This document shows, piece by piece, positions 7,859-15,634 of a stretch of 39,663 nt of DNA (position 1 is the stretch's first letter; each line of letters starts with the position of its first letter). A model generated the notes under the pieces. That model was not told the origin of the DNA and did no database searches. It saw nothing but the letters and a program-made list of their open reading frames with translations. The position numbers and the translations under genes were made by a program. Source of the DNA: Methylococcus sp. (GTDB lineage: Bacteria; Pseudomonadota; Gammaproteobacteria; Methylococcales; Methylococcaceae); NCBI GenBank assembly GCA_007280285.1, contig QYQA01000121.1, positions 1 to 39,663 on the forward strand, written 5' to 3'.

Positions 7859-10231
7859 TTAGCCGTTCATGCGGGGTAAAAGACGCCGCTGACTCCGACC
7901 GGACTCCTTGAGCTTCCGTTCGATTTGGCGATCCACATTGAGAACCCCTATGTTAGCAATGATCCCTGAGGTAATGCCGTTCAGAACACCGCCGAAGCCG
8001 CCAGCCACACAAAGAAGATTCGGGATCGTGGCCATCCCTGCACTTTTTTTGATGTCAGGCGCATAGGAGAGAGTGACGCTCAGCAGTTCATCGAGTGTCG
8101 CGTAGCAGCCCCCCATCAGGACCACATCAGCCGTGCGGGTTTCATCCGACAGATCTTCGACGGCAATCGTCGCGTTGGCGGCGTTGACCAGGAGTGGATT
8201 CTGGCTGACCAACCCTGCAAAAATGGCTTTGACACCTCGCTTTTGGAGACCCTCAAAGAACCGGCATTTCCCTTCTTGATCGAGATCACCGCCGGCCACG
8301 CTGATGCCGAGACGGTGGGCTAGTGCCTGGGTGTCTTTTTCAGGTTTGGATGAGATGAGAAAGACGTCATAGCCTTCGCGGGTGAGGTGAGCGATGGTCG
8401 CCTTCTGGACCGGTTCTTTTGAGTCGGCAAAAAGGAAGGTGGCCACCGGTTGGTCATCCATCAGGACCTCGAGCATCGTCTGGTCGCCCTGAGGCCCATT
8501 TCTCAACAGGAACTGATGATCGCCTTGCCGGGTGAGGATGCCCTGCTCATCGAGTCGGATCAGTTCTGGCTGACGTACAATCATGTCCTTTGCTTGAGCT
8601 GCCCGTGCCAGTGCTCCACTTCTGGCATCACCCAAGTAAAGCCCAGCCCCCGCGACATGGCGGAGTAGGTTGTCCGTATCAGCCAGCTGAGATTCGATAC
8701 GGTGGACCTCGAGGTCCATTTCAGCGAGTTTGGGATCGTCGCCATCGATAACGATGCATCGGCATTCTGATAATTTCATGAGGGCGCTTGGACGCTGAAC
8801 GACGGCACCCATCCTCAAGGCACTGCGCATGTGGTGGAGCGTCATTAAAGGAACCGCGAGGAAAGGACCACTGACCCAATCCTGATGCAAGATGGCGCCG
8901 ACCGTGATCAGGTCGCCGGCTACCCAACCAACACCTGCCGTGGCGAGGGTTGGCAGGGCTGTTTTGTCCCCCATCGACGCGACCTTTGCGTTCAGCGCCT
9001 TATCCTTAGGAATCACGATAGCGGCTTCGGTCAAGCGCTGGGCAATCTCTGCGGCCCTCGTATTGAGGCCGACGGCGGTGATCTTGAGGTCAACCTCGCC
9101 GCCAATGAGTCGAGACCCTTGATAGATCGCTGCACCCACGGATTTGAAAATGGGGTCAGGGGTTCCTCTGATGAGCGTTTCATCAACCAGGGCACAGCCT
9201 TTTAGGATCAGGCCGTCAGCGGGAACGATTTCGCCTCCCGAGAGGCGGAGGGTGTCACCCGATTGCAGTAATTCTGGATCAACCCGCTGCTCCTGTGCCT
9301 TTGAATCGATTCGCCGCGAATCCTCCATGATGGGCAGCGTCTGATTAATCGTCGCTTGTGTTTCATCGGCGAGACGTTGGCGCCAACGGCGCTGCCAGTA
9401 ACGCAAAGAGAAGTCAGTGAGCGCAAAGGCCAGAACCTGTCCGGTGACGATCGAGCAGGTCAGGAGCGCGGTATGGAAGAGGGGAACCCCGACCTTCCCT
9501 TCACTTAATTGCTGGGCGGCATCTTTGATAATCCCGAAATTAGTGACGACCAGAACCCCTGCGGCGATGGGTGTGACCGCCGGCAGCAGTAATTCGCCGA
9601 CGGTACCGATGCCTACCGTTGTCCCCGAGACCTTCATTGGCACTGACTTTGGGTCCTTGAGATCTTGAATATCAGAGTGACGACTATAGGCCTGCTCAAT
9701 AAGCGGGATCAGCTTTTCAGGGGTGATGCGCCGGGTGTTGTAGTGAATGTGAACCTGACCCTGTGACTCCAGTGTGATCGACTGAATCCCTGTCAGGGTC
9801 CTAACACTATCCTTGATAAAGCGCAAGAGCGGCGACTTTGTCGCAATGAACGCCTCATCTTCAACGATCAGATGGCCTTCTTTAAGGACGCTGATGGTGA
9901 GCGGCTGAATATGGGCGCCTGCGCGGACCCAATGCATCATGGTGCGCGCCTCAAGGTTTGGAACCTGATCTTCGCCTAGAGCATCCGCCTCGGAACCCAT
10001 GGCCCCTATCACCCGCTCAAGTAATCTGTTGTGGTTCTTTGGGTCTTTATGGTAGGTAATTCGCGCACGACCCTTCAAGGTATCGATGGCGACCGCCTCA
10101 ACGCCCGGGACCGCTAGTGCGCGGCGAGCGAATGAAGTGCCCAACTTTTGGCCTTTCATCTTCAATAGATCAGCGTGTTCGATCGTTATTTCACCGGGCA
10201 CAACATGGATGACGGGTTTCATGGGGGTCAT
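7859..10231 (-). CDS. Full-length but catalytically degenerate P1B-type ATPase paralogue
   Basis: A 790-residue protein that aligns end to end with the active ATPase at 11118-13820. It has two HMA-like domains without CxxC (about 14-78 and 109-183), membrane helices, an actuator domain, and P and N domains. Every catalytic motif is changed. The TGES loop reads RGTP (355-358) and the DKTGT phosphorylation site reads DGDDP (496-500). The HP motif of the N domain is absent. The GDGxND hinge reads GLVSQN (673-678). The actuator backbone (SGDTLRLSGGEIVPADG, 324-340) and the helix-6 Asp451 and Pro461 are kept. The reading frame is intact, so this looks like a maintained pseudo-enzyme, not a decaying gene. 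It starts 10 bp after the 64-residue gene. A regulatory, chaperone or structural subunit role is an inference. Confidence 0.85.
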   Translation of the reverse strand: MTPMKPVIHVVPGEITIEHADLLKMKGQKLGTSFARRALAVPGVEAVAIDTLKGRARITYHKDPKNHNRLLERVIGAMGSEADALGEDQVPNLEARTMMHWVRAGAHIQPLTISVLKEGHLIVEDEAFIATKSPLLRFIKDSVRTLTGIQSITLESQGQVHIHYNTRRITPEKLIPLIEQAYSRHSDIQDLKDPKSVPMKVSGTTVGIGTVGELLLPAVTPIAAGVLVVTNFGIIKDAAQQLSEGKVGVPLFHTALLTCSIVTGQVLAFALTDFSLRYWQRRWRQRLADETQATINQTLPIMEDSRRIDSKAQEQRVDPELLQSGDTLRLSGGEIVPADGLILKGCALVDETLIRGTPDPIFKSVGAAIYQGSRLIGGEVDLKITAVGLNTRAAEIAQRLTEAAIVIPKDKALNAKVASMGDKTALPTLATAGVGWVAGDLITVGAILHQDWVSGPFLAVPLMTLHHMRSALRMGAVVQRPSALMKLSECRCIVIDGDDPKLAEMDLEVHRIESQLADTDNLLRHVAGAGLYLGDARSGALARAAQAKDMIVRQPELIRLDEQGILTRQGDHQFLLRNGPQGDQTMLEVLMDDQPVATFLFADSKEPVQKATIAHLTREGYDVFLISSKPEKDTQALAHRLGISVAGGDLDQEGKCRFFEGLQKRGVKAIFAGLVSQNPLLVNAANATIAVEDLSDETRTADVVLMGGCYATLDELLSVTLSYAPDIKKSAGMATIPNLLCVAGGFGGVLNGITSGIIANIGVLNVDRQIERKLKESGRSQRRLLPRMNG

Positions 10232-10240
10232 TCGAAAGGG

Positions 10241-10435
10241 TTAGTGGGCGATGTAGGGCGTAATCAGGCCATGCTTTACCATCTCATCGAGGTCAGCGAC
10301 CACATGCTTATCTTCGGCATCGAGCACGTTATAAAGCTCCCGAAGGCGCCTTCGGCGTTGCTTCAGCTCATACCCCACGGCGGCGAGGAGAATGATCCCA
10401 AAGGCCGAGGTAATGATTTCAGAGACACTATTCAT
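10241..10435 (-). CDS. 64-residue single-pass membrane protein in the ATPase cluster
   Basis: One N-terminal hydrophobic helix (about 6-22, IITSAFGIILLAAVGYE) is followed by a very basic KQRRRRLRELY stretch, then an acidic helix and the tail MVKHGLITPYIAH. The positive residues after the helix suggest a cytoplasmic C-terminus. A strong AAGGAG site lies 9 nt before the ATG, which argues that it is really translated. It sits between the 192-residue gene (42 nt) and the degenerate ATPase (10 nt). I do not recognise a family. It could be a small regulatory or assembly subunit of the neighbouring ATPases. Confidence 0.75.
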   Translation of the reverse strand: MNSVSEIITSAFGIILLAAVGYELKQRRRRLRELYNVLDAEDKHVVADLDEMVKHGLITPYIAH

Positions 10436-10477
10436 TCTTAGACACTCCTTCTTAAGTTTACCCGGGGGCGGATCGGA

Positions 10478-11056
10478 TCAAATGAGGTTTTCAGCACCAC
10501 CCCGAAGAACCTCGATAGCGCCTTCAAAGCCGTCTCGATGCAGCTGCTGCCGTATTTTGGCTTCGATCGAACGACTCTTACGGTGGACCGCCAGGAAATT
10601 GAGGAAATGCTGCAAAACGTCCATGGCCTTCTCAGGATCCTTGATGATGCCGAGGTTGAGGTGGAAGCCATGGTACTCCTTAGCGCCGGTCGTCTTGCTG
10701 CCGTGGAGATCCCGCGCCAGTAGGATAGGGTCCTTGCCGATCAAATGCGGGTGCTTCTTGAGGAGTTCACTGGATTGCTCGCGTGAAAGAATAAAAAAGG
10801 GATCGTTGTTATGAAGATGCGTAATCATGCCCAGATTTTGGCGTATCAGTTCCGGAACCGGCCCAATCCAGCCGCTGTCGATCAAGAAAAACTGAAAGCG
10901 CGGTAGCTCCTTGACCGAATAGCTTTGGGTTGGGGCCTCCATGCTCTCAACCTCTGGGATGGAAGGTTCCGTGGTCGTTGCTTGCGGCCTTAAAAGATTG
11001 GGAGCCAAAGGTTTAGTTGTTTTTGGCGATGACGGAGGGGGGCTTTTTTGAGTCAT
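10478..11056 (-). CDS. Unknown 192-residue protein in the ATPase cluster
   Basis: The first 50 or so residues are Pro/Ser/Thr-rich and probably disordered. The remainder is a compact alpha/beta domain starting at about residue 52 (RFQFFLIDSGWIGP) and ending with a charged helical region (KSRSIEAKIRQQLHRDGFEGAIEVL). Notable residues are a W-I-G-P turn, HLHNNDPFFIL and an AKEYHGFHLNLG segment that adds His residues. There is no signal peptide or transmembrane helix, so it is likely cytoplasmic. An AGGA site lies 8 nt before the ATG. It lies 61 bp after the active ATPase and 42 bp before the 64-residue gene, on the same strand. I recognise no family. The location suggests an accessory role for the ATPase pair. 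Confidence 0.75.
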   Translation of the reverse strand: MTQKSPPPSSPKTTKPLAPNLLRPQATTTEPSIPEVESMEAPTQSYSVKELPRFQFFLIDSGWIGPVPELIRQNLGMITHLHNNDPFFILSREQSSELLKKHPHLIGKDPILLARDLHGSKTTGAKEYHGFHLNLGIIKDPEKAMDVLQHFLNFLAVHRKSRSIEAKIRQQLHRDGFEGAIEVLRGGAENLI

Positions 11057-11101
11057 ATCATCAGTCCTGTCACTGTTCGGGTCTGCCGGTTATCACGAGG
11101 G

Positions 11102-11119
11102 AGGCTTTGGAAAAAGCCT
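11102..11119 (-). other. Short hairpin at the end of the active ATPase gene
   Basis: Reading the minus strand, AGGCTTT and AAAGCCT form a 7-bp stem with a TTCC loop directly at the ATPase stop codon. No T-run follows, so it is a poor intrinsic terminator. It might stabilise or separate the upstream message from the rest of the cluster. Confidence 0.3.
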
Positions 11120-13820
11120 AGCCCGCCATTTTTTTGCCACTTGAGGCCTGAGGTTTCGCACGAGTCGCGATTTTTCGGGGTTCACGGCGGCTCTTGGTGG
11201 TTTTTTCCATCGGGGGTGATACCTCTTTCGTGGCGGTCGTCTCCAGGGTATCTCCCGAGGAAAGTGAGGTCTCGTCATGATGGGCGCTCAGTTCGAGATC
11301 GAGCAGATGACGGCGCTCGGCCTCAAGCTTTGCTACTTCCCTTAGCGGCCAGACGCCATTGGCGAGGGCGCCAATGGCGGCGACGTTGTTAGTCAATACG
11401 GAAGCGCCGACACCAAACCCTAGGGTAAAGACCCCGGCCACACAGGCGAGGTTAGGAACGAGGATCATCCCCCAGCTGCGCTGGATATTCTGATCAAGGC
11501 TCCTTGCGATATCCCGAAGATCACAGAGCTTGCCAAGGCCTTGTTCCATGAAGACGATGTGCGCGGTATCCGTCGCAATCGTGCTTGCACCCCGGAGCGA
11601 AATGGACACGTTCGCTTTTTTAAGAGCAATTGAATCGTTGATACCATCGCCCACAAAGCAGACTTTCTTGCCTTCTGCTTGGAGTTGTTCAACATAGGCG
11701 GCCTTATCAGCGGGCAGGACCTGGGCAAAATAGCGATCCATACCCAGTTCCTCAGCCAGTTTTCTAGTCGGGGCCTCATGATCACCCGAGATAATGGCGA
11801 GATGTTTGATGCCGCGCTCACGCAGCCCTTTGATGATCTCTTTGACCTCGGGCCTTAAGGCAGCCCGAAGTTCAAGGGCTCCGCCGAGCTGCTGATCAAT
11901 GGCGACCATGACCATGGTGTCGCCATCTTGATGGACTGCATCAAGCTTTTCGTCGATCTCAGTCGGAATGGCGATGCCTTCCATTTCAAGATAACGACGA
12001 CTGCCTACCCGGATGTTTTTTCCCTCGACACCCACGCTGATACCAAAACCGACTTTATATTGGGTGTCATCGGTCGGTGGCAACGTCAGCTTAAGTTCCT
12101 CGGCCTTGTGGAGAATGGCAAGGGCGATCGGGTGATGAAACTTTCTCTCAGCCGCCGCGGCGTAACGGAGAATGTCTTTTGGCTGAAAGTCATTAGCGGT
12201 CACGATATCACCCACCTCTGGACGCTCCCGCGTCAGGGTGCCGGTTTTATCAAAGAGAACCGTATCAATCTCGTTCATCAGCTCCAAGGCTCTACCATCC
12301 TTGACCAAGATTCCTTTCTGAGCGCAGAGGGTGAGGGACGACAACATCGCGAGGGGGGCGGCCATCCGAATGCCGGTTCCGAGATCACTGTTGAGGACCG
12401 CAACCCCAGCAAAGGGTCCAAGGGTAGAGAAGGCAAGACCGCTGACGGCGAGCGTAGGGATCACGGCGCGGTCTGCGAGCTTTTCGCCCTTATTTTGCGA
12501 GGTGAGTTTGTAACCTGCGGTATCGTTCAGAATCTGACTAATTTTGGCCGAAGCGGTTTCACTACCGGCCTGTTCGACCGAGACGAAAATTTTGCCAGCA
12601 ACGAGGATCGTTGAGGCATACACGCGGTCACCGATCCCTTTTTCAGCCGGAGTTGATTCACCGGTGAGGGCATGCTGATCGACCATGGCCATGCCTTCGA
12701 CCACGTGGCCATCGACGGGCACCATGTCCCCGGTATGGACCGCCACGAGATCCCCTTGAATGACCTTATCGAGAGGAACCTCAAGTTCAACCCCATCTTT
12801 AACCAGCCAGACCGTACGTGCCTGTTTACCAAAGGCGTTAAGGAGCATTTTCTTAGAGTTGTCCTCGGTCTTTTTAACCAGCAAGCGGCCAAAAGAGAGG
12901 CACCAGGACATCACGGCCCCTGGCAGGATCTGTAAGGTTCCTAGGCACCCAATGACCACTAAAGAATCAAGGACATCGACTCCGAGTCGTCGCTCTTTAA
13001 CCAGCACATCATAGGCGCCCTTAATGCTGGGGATCGCGGTATAGGCGAAAAGCCCTGCAGCAACCGGCATAAGGGGGGGGAAAACAAATTGGGCTGCCGC
13101 GGCGAGCGGCAGGGACGCACTACAGATCGCAAGATCAAGATCGAGTTTATCGAGCTGTTCTTGGTGTTCGACCGCTGCCAGCGCGTCATTGATAATATCG
13201 ATGACGCTGGTGGCATTCAGTCGGCGGGGATCAAAATCTACATGGATGGTCGACCTTAAAGAGTTGGTCTTGTAGCGGTCAACCCCAAGGACGCTCATGA
13301 GTTCCCGTTCAATGGCTTCAAAATAGCTGCTCTTGCGATAAAGGGCCGGGTTTTTGAGCTTAATCATTCCCGTCTTCTCGCTGATCACGGCCCATCCCGT
13401 CACAAGATGGCCATGGCGATGGTAATGAAGATTGCCGCCCCGGTCGCTGGCATACCGGAGGGATGAGACCTTGAGCTCCTTTCCGGCGTGTGGCTGGGTA
13501 TCCTTGCGATTTGGCGGGGTCGCTGCGGCGTCCAAAGAATCAGCCAAGGCCATGAGAACCGACTTAGGCGCATGCTGTTTGGCATCAAACAACACCGTGG
13601 CGCCGTTCCTCGCTGCAGGAATTTCAAGGCTTCGAATAGACGAAGTTTCGAAAATACCGCGAACAAAGCGCAGGAGAGCCTCTTCTTGAAGTAAGCCAAG
13701 GCTACGAGCCCCGCGGATTCGAATCACGCCGGGGTGTTGGACCGAAATCGAGGTCTTTTGGGAGGACTCCACATCGGAACCCGGGCCCTTCTTCGTCTTA
13801 CGTTCGCGCAAACCCATCAT
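11118..13820 (-). CDS. P1B-type heavy-metal/cation-translocating ATPase without CPC motif
   Basis: A 900-residue inner-membrane P-type ATPase. The actuator TGES is at 386-389, phosphorylation motif DKTGTLT at 524-530, N-domain HP at 563-564 and hinge GDGIND at 724-729. All are intact, so ATP-driven transport is expected. The N-terminus has two HMA-like folds (about 30-95 and 165-217) lacking CxxC, separated by a linker with an HxHxHxH run (132-138). Helix 6 carries DLGTGIRMAAP (479-489) where metal pumps usually have CPC, so the ion cannot be assigned by the usual key. The C-terminal 65 or so residues are charged and disordered. An AAGGTG site precedes ATG 13820. It heads the cluster that includes the degenerate paralogue. 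Product names such as copper or zinc exporter would be unsupported. Confidence 0.9.
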   Translation of the reverse strand: MMGLRERKTKKGPGSDVESSQKTSISVQHPGVIRIRGARSLGLLQEEALLRFVRGIFETSSIRSLEIPAARNGATVLFDAKQHAPKSVLMALADSLDAAATPPNRKDTQPHAGKELKVSSLRYASDRGGNLHYHRHGHLVTGWAVISEKTGMIKLKNPALYRKSSYFEAIERELMSVLGVDRYKTNSLRSTIHVDFDPRRLNATSVIDIINDALAAVEHQEQLDKLDLDLAICSASLPLAAAAQFVFPPLMPVAAGLFAYTAIPSIKGAYDVLVKERRLGVDVLDSLVVIGCLGTLQILPGAVMSWCLSFGRLLVKKTEDNSKKMLLNAFGKQARTVWLVKDGVELEVPLDKVIQGDLVAVHTGDMVPVDGHVVEGMAMVDQHALTGESTPAEKGIGDRVYASTILVAGKIFVSVEQAGSETASAKISQILNDTAGYKLTSQNKGEKLADRAVIPTLAVSGLAFSTLGPFAGVAVLNSDLGTGIRMAAPLAMLSSLTLCAQKGILVKDGRALELMNEIDTVLFDKTGTLTRERPEVGDIVTANDFQPKDILRYAAAAERKFHHPIALAILHKAEELKLTLPPTDDTQYKVGFGISVGVEGKNIRVGSRRYLEMEGIAIPTEIDEKLDAVHQDGDTMVMVAIDQQLGGALELRAALRPEVKEIIKGLRERGIKHLAIISGDHEAPTRKLAEELGMDRYFAQVLPADKAAYVEQLQAEGKKVCFVGDGINDSIALKKANVSISLRGASTIATDTAHIVFMEQGLGKLCDLRDIARSLDQNIQRSWGMILVPNLACVAGVFTLGFGVGASVLTNNVAAIGALANGVWPLREVAKLEAERRHLLDLELSAHHDETSLSSGDTLETTATKEVSPPMEKTTKSRREPRKIATRAKPQASSGKKMAG

Positions 13821-13922
13821 GAATACACCTTAATGACTAAAGGGGGCTTCGACTTAAGAAGCGAGGAGGGAGGATCAAAAAGAGAGCCTTCCTTAAATTA
13901 AAAAACGATGAATTTCTGGCAA

Positions 13923-14252
13923 CTAAGCGGCTTCAGTCGGTTTTGATTTGGCCTCGTTTAAGGCTTCAATCGCTGCGCGCCCGCCATCGATGAGACCTTC
14001 AACGATGGGGTTTTCCTGAGGAATCGAGCGGGCAACGAAGACCGTCGCATAGACCAAGCCGTAGGACAACATGTAGGAACTCGTGTAGGTGAATCGGGAC
14101 ACGCTTTGTCCCATGCCTGCGCCTGCTTCCTTGACCCGCTCACGCGCGCGATGGGCGTCTTCCGAGGCATTGTGAATGGCGTCACGCATCGCATCGGAGA
14201 TGGAGCGGAGCGGATCGTTTTCGACAGTATCGGCGGGTGCGGCTTTAGCCAT
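13923..14252 (-). CDS. 109-residue membrane-associated protein upstream of the ATPase cluster
   Basis: An amphipathic, Ala- and Glu-rich N-terminal helix (about 15-45, SDAMRDAIHNASEDAHRARERV) is followed by a moderately hydrophobic segment (about 53-75, FTYTSSYMLSYGLVYATVFVA) that could be one membrane helix. A short polar tail ends in KSKPTEAA. There is no signal peptide. A GGAG site lies about 8 nt upstream of the ATG. It is 102 bp upstream of the active ATPase on the same strand and is probably the first gene of the cluster. I do not recognise a family. Its repeated proximity to such ATPases would need comparative data. Confidence 0.7.
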   Translation of the reverse strand: MAKAAPADTVENDPLRSISDAMRDAIHNASEDAHRARERVKEAGAGMGQSVSRFTYTSSYMLSYGLVYATVFVARSIPQENPIVEGLIDGGRAAIEALNEAKSKPTEAA

Positions 14253-14436
14253 GGGTGTTCTCCAAAATTCGTTAAGATAATGACGGCTCTGATCACGGGT
14301 TCAGCTCAATCTGGCATCTCCCCCTAAGGGACCATTGAAGTCAGCAGATCGCATCAGTAAAACTTTTCAACACAACTCGAACCCTAACATAGGCCGTTAA
14401 ACAGCGTCCATCACGAAGGGTGTCACAAAGTGTTTC

Positions 14437-15024
14437 TTATGGGTTAGTGTGGTCCATAGGCAAGATAGTTTCCTTAGGTGCGGTCTCTTCTTTCTGGTCG
14501 ACCAGAATCAGCTTTTCAAGCTTGAAGCCCATGGCCAACGCCTTCTGGATCAAGCGCTGCATGATGGCATCTTCTAGTTGAGGCTTCTTTGCAAGGATCC
14601 AGAAGAAGCGTTTGCTGGGTCCAGTGATCATCGCATAGGAATAGTCCTTTTCATCTAAATCAATAATGTTATAGCTGCCGTAGAAGGGTCCAAAGAACGA
14701 GACCTTCAGGCGGCCGCTCTCTGGGCCATCAATAAACCCGACTTTCGCGGTCGAAGTTTCCCAGCTGGTGTTCTTGGCATTGAAACCTTTATTGATGACT
14801 TTGAGACTGCCATCGTCCTTGGCGGTGTATTCGGCGGTGACATGACTCATGCCTTTTTCGAAGCCATGATCAAGCCGGGCGATTTCATACCACGTTCCTT
14901 GAAAGCGTTGCACATTGAAACCCTTGACGGCGCTGAGGCCTTCTGGAATGCCGAGCTTTCCGAACATGAGATAGGAGAGGCTGCCTATCAGGAACACAAG
15001 AATGATGCCGGAGAGTATTTTCAT
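14437..15024 (-). CDS. Lipocalin (Blc-like), membrane-anchored
   Basis: A 195-residue bacterial lipocalin. The signature GTWYEIARLDHGFEKGM is at about 43-59, followed by the eight-strand barrel pattern (VTAEYTAKDDGSLKVINKGF, AKVGFIDGPESGRLKVSFF, YSYAMITGPSKRFFWILAKKP). Family members bind fatty acids or lysophospholipids in the envelope. Unlike E. coli Blc, the N-terminal hydrophobic segment (about 3-22) has no Cys for lipidation, so it is likely an uncleaved anchor or a Sec signal peptide. A 25-residue polar C-terminal tail extends beyond the usual barrel. It lies 9 bp after the DUF2956 gene on the same strand, so the two are probably cotranscribed. Confidence 0.9.
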   Translation of the reverse strand: MKILSGIILVFLIGSLSYLMFGKLGIPEGLSAVKGFNVQRFQGTWYEIARLDHGFEKGMSHVTAEYTAKDDGSLKVINKGFNAKNTSWETSTAKVGFIDGPESGRLKVSFFGPFYGSYNIIDLDEKDYSYAMITGPSKRFFWILAKKPQLEDAIMQRLIQKALAMGFKLEKLILVDQKEETAPKETILPMDHTNP

Positions 15025-15033
15025 GATCAGTGC

Positions 15034-15519
15034 CTAGTGTGTGGTGGTCTCTAAAATGGATGTGGTTTGCCAGAGGGCGAGTGCGGTGGTTAGCGCGCTG
15101 AACGTGATGAAGATCCCCTTGGGCAGAGGCGATCCATCCCATACAAGGGGCGCTTCAAAGAGACCCAGACCCCCACTCAATAAGGCCAAAAGGGACCACG
15201 CAATCACCGAGGCGATCTGGCTCTTAAGCCAAGGGCGACAAGGCGCAAGATCATGGATCGTTAGAGTCCCGGTAACATGACTCGCAGGGGTTCGATCTTT
15301 GATCTCACGTTTTCTTTGCTTGTCGCGTTCCCGACCTTTAGCGCTTTCCTGCCGTTTGAAAAGCTCTATCCCTTTGGCAATCCCTTTAGTGATGCGCTTA
15401 GTTTCTTCTTTGGTTTGCCCTTCGACCTGAATCTTTTTGGTCATCCTCAGCGCTTCCGCCTCGAGGGGAGTCAAATCGGCGATTCCCTGAGCATTCTGGG
15501 TGGGGTTTATCTTTTTCAT
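15034..15519 (-). CDS. DUF2956 family protein
   Basis: A 161-residue protein. The block EALRMTKKIQVEGQTKEETKRI...GIELFKRQESAKGRERDK (about 23-68) is the recognisable DUF2956 signature, a highly charged helix of unknown role found mainly in gammaproteobacteria. Here it is followed by a basic linker and two C-terminal hydrophobic helices (about 101-120 and 134-153), so the charged part is probably cytoplasmic and membrane-tethered. There is no strong ribosome-binding site. It precedes the lipocalin by 9 bp. The family name is moderately certain; no function is known. Confidence 0.75.
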   Translation of the reverse strand: MKKINPTQNAQGIADLTPLEAEALRMTKKIQVEGQTKEETKRITKGIAKGIELFKRQESAKGRERDKQRKREIKDRTPASHVTGTLTIHDLAPCRPWLKSQIASVIAWSLLALLSGGLGLFEAPLVWDGSPLPKGIFITFSALTTALALWQTTSILETTTH

Positions 15520-15580
15520 GCCGCCATTGTAATCCGACTCTTCGTTTTCAAGGAGACCACTCTTTATAGATCGAGCAAAA

Positions 15581-15621
15581 AAAACGGCCCGTCTGACAGG
15601 GGTCTGTCAGCGGGCCGTTTT
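15581..15621 (-). terminator. Intrinsic terminator of ftsH
   Basis: Arms 15581-15599 and 15604-15621 form an almost perfect stem (ACGGCCCG + CTGACAG against CTGTCAG + CGGGCCGT, one bulged T) with a 4-nt loop. Reading the minus strand, the stem is followed by a run of eight T. It lies 14 bp past the ftsH stop. The plus-strand side ends in only four T, so it works mainly for ftsH and separates it from the DUF2956-lipocalin unit. Confidence 0.9.
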
Positions 15622-15634
15622 AAGCGGACGTTCC

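Noticed and set aside
7859-10231. Calling the second P-type ATPase a pseudogene
   Set aside because: No stops or frameshifts over 790 codons, a clean alignment to its active paralogue, and a retained actuator backbone and helix-6 Asp/Pro argue against neutral decay.
11928-12614. 228-residue plus-strand frame opposite the active ATPase
   Set aside because: Entirely antisense to well-conserved P-type ATPase motifs and without family features; a shadow of a GC-rich gene.
11118-13820. Naming the active ATPase a copper (CopA) or zinc (ZntA) exporter
   Set aside because: It lacks CPC in helix 6 and CxxC in the HMA-like domains, so the usual specificity keys do not apply.
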